From Flammeovirgaceae bacterium (GTDB lineage: Bacteria; Bacteroidota; Bacteroidia; Cytophagales; Cyclobacteriaceae), in the NCBI GenBank assembly GCA_947457025.1, contig CANGUI010000018.1, forward strand, positions 1-14,420: 14,420 nt of DNA. Reading direction: 5' to 3'. The notes beneath the pieces were generated by a model. That model saw only the letters and a list, made by a program, of their open reading frames with translations. It was not told where the DNA came from and ran no database searches. Shown here piece after piece: positions 14,076 to 14,420 of the stretch. Every line of letters starts with the position of its first letter. Positions within the stretch are counted from its first letter, which is position 1. The translations under genes and the position numbers were made by a program.

Positions 14076-14210
14076 TTAAATTTTACCAATCTGGGGCGCT
14101 TCATCGAAGGTAAAAGACAACTCACATGCCTTTATCCAAGAATTGTCAGCAGAAATAACTCCAGTGCCACCGATTTGAAAAAACAGATTTAAAACACTAA
14201 TAATCAACAT
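14076..14210 (-). CDS. Possible 44-residue small ORF or C-terminal gene remnant
   Basis: A - strand frame from ATG 14210 to TAA 14078-14076 encodes 44 residues. It begins with a hydrophobic stretch (MLIISVLNLFFQIGG) and ends ADNSWIKACELSFTF plus DEAPQIGKI. The mixed, protein-like composition contrasts with the surrounding AT-rich non-coding sequence. It could be the end of a lost larger gene whose apparent ATG is accidental, a tiny secreted or membrane peptide, or chance. I do not recognise a family. Confidence 0.25.
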   Translation of the reverse strand: MLIISVLNLFFQIGGTGVISADNSWIKACELSFTFDEAPQIGKI

Positions 14211-14234
14211 ATTCACGTGAATTCAAAACACTAA
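14187..14234. repeat. Direct repeat flanking a perfect palindrome
   Basis: ATTTAAAACACTAA (14187-14200) and ATTCAAAACACTAA (14221-14234) match at 13 of 14 positions, 34 bp apart. Between them and overlapping the second copy, ATTCACGTGAAT (14211-14222) is a perfect 12-bp palindrome. The block lies over the start of the small - strand ORF. It may be an operator, a trace of nested insertions, or part of an IS end. Confidence 0.4.
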
Positions 14235-14322
14235 AAAATCGAAACGAATAACGATTGGAATTCATATGACTAGAATTACACCTAAACTCAATAAAAACAT
14301 TTCTTCGATTCAAAAGTTTAGC

Positions 14323-14351
14323 GCAACAAATTACAAAAAGTAACTTGTTGC
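14323..14351. repeat. Inverted repeat just upstream of the IS30 transposase start
   Basis: GCAACAAATTAC (14323-14334) and GTAACTTGTTGC (14340-14351) are 12-bp inverted arms with one mismatch around AAAAA, ending 3 bp before the ATG. It could be a transposase binding site, an RNA hairpin damping translation of the transposase, or two abutting IS ends. The first two are the simpler readings. Confidence 0.5.
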
Positions 14352-14354
14352 AAA

Positions 14355-14420
14355 ATGAAAGAATACAAAAGACTTACCTATGAGGACAGGGTTAAGATTG
14401 AGCTACTTACCAAACAGGGA
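14355..14420 (+). CDS. IS30-family transposase, N-terminal start only (runs off the window)
   Basis: The ATG at 14355 opens a frame of 22 codons to the window edge. It reads MKEYKRLTYEDRVKIELL then TKQG. This is the helix-turn-helix opening of IS30-family transposases (LTYEER-type motif followed by I..L...G), which binds the terminal repeats. With only 22 residues visible, integrity and catalytic residues cannot be judged. It follows a palindromic stem-loop and lies downstream of an IS1380 remnant, indicating repeated insertion at this site. Confidence 0.65.
   Translation, partial: MKEYKRLTYEDRVKIELLTKQG

Larger units (their letters stand above)
14031..14354. other. AT-rich gap between the IS1380 and IS30 sequences
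   Basis: This 324-bp gap is markedly AT-richer than the rest of the window. Apart from the doubtful 44-residue ORF, the direct repeat with palindrome and the stem-loop before the IS30 gene, I see no gene. The left end of the IS30 element probably lies near 14305-14330, judging from its usual distance to the start codon, but its exact tip cannot be fixed without the right end. Confidence 0.35.

Noticed and set aside
14323..14351. Junction of two abutting IS30 ends (circle- or dimer-type intermediate)
   Set aside because: The spacing of 5 bp is not the 2 bp known for IS30, and no second IS30 copy is visible to the left; a local hairpin is simpler.
1..14420. CRISPR array, tRNA or rRNA genes, phage or defence system
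   Set aside because: No regularly spaced repeats, no cloverleaf or rRNA sequence, and no phage or known defence proteins were seen on either strand.

Overview
The window reads as a chromosomal segment of a Bacteroidota bacterium, most likely of the Cytophagales/Chitinophagales type. I infer this from the families present: a DUF2911 lipoprotein, a PagL-like acyloxyacyl hydrolase, Bacteroidota-style IF-2 N-terminal sequence and IS1380/IS30 transposases. Shine-Dalgarno sequences are rare, and promoter-like TAnnTTTG elements occur. The organism is not identified directly. Most of the window is moderately GC-rich and densely coding; the last ~1.1 kb is AT-richer and full of insertion-sequence debris.

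Layout. 1-289 is a non-coding tail with several inverted repeats. 290-1405 (-) encodes an outer-membrane acyloxyacyl hydrolase. 1406-1880 is empty. 1881-5839 (-) is a tight six-gene operon, read from high to low coordinates: DJ-1/PfpI (Hsp31-like) protein, VOC/glyoxalase-like gene (frameshifted), outer-membrane barrel protein of unknown function, bestrophin-family channel, TMEM175-family channel, F420-type NAD(P)-binding oxidoreductase. Every junction is a 1-3 bp gap or an overlap. Diverging from it at 5945 (+) is a small HxlR-family regulator. 6445-6831 (-) is a Cys-rich lipoprotein. 7140-8924 (+) is a BamA/TamA-like barrel protein with a POTRA-like domain. 8929-11601 (-) is a three-gene unit: propeller-like lipoprotein, DUF2911 lipoprotein, and a standalone IF-2 N-terminal-like protein. 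11705-12589 (-) is a CBS-domain protein followed by arfB. 12940-13266 (-) is the 3' stump of a serine hydrolase gene, 13495-14030 (+) a wrecked IS1380 transposase, and 14355 to the end (+) the start of an IS30-family transposase.

Most interesting system. The HxlR plus six-gene block joins two predicted carbonyl/electrophile-handling enzymes (DJ-1 type and VOC type) and an NAD(P)-binding reductase to two ion-channel families and an outer-membrane protein, behind one divergent regulatory region. By analogy with the E. coli response to methylglyoxal, where glyoxalase and K+ efflux through Kef cooperate, I propose a carbonyl-stress operon with built-in ion channels. That function is inference; the gene order and overlaps are read directly. 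In this strain the VOC member appears broken, so the block may be decaying, or the base call may be wrong.
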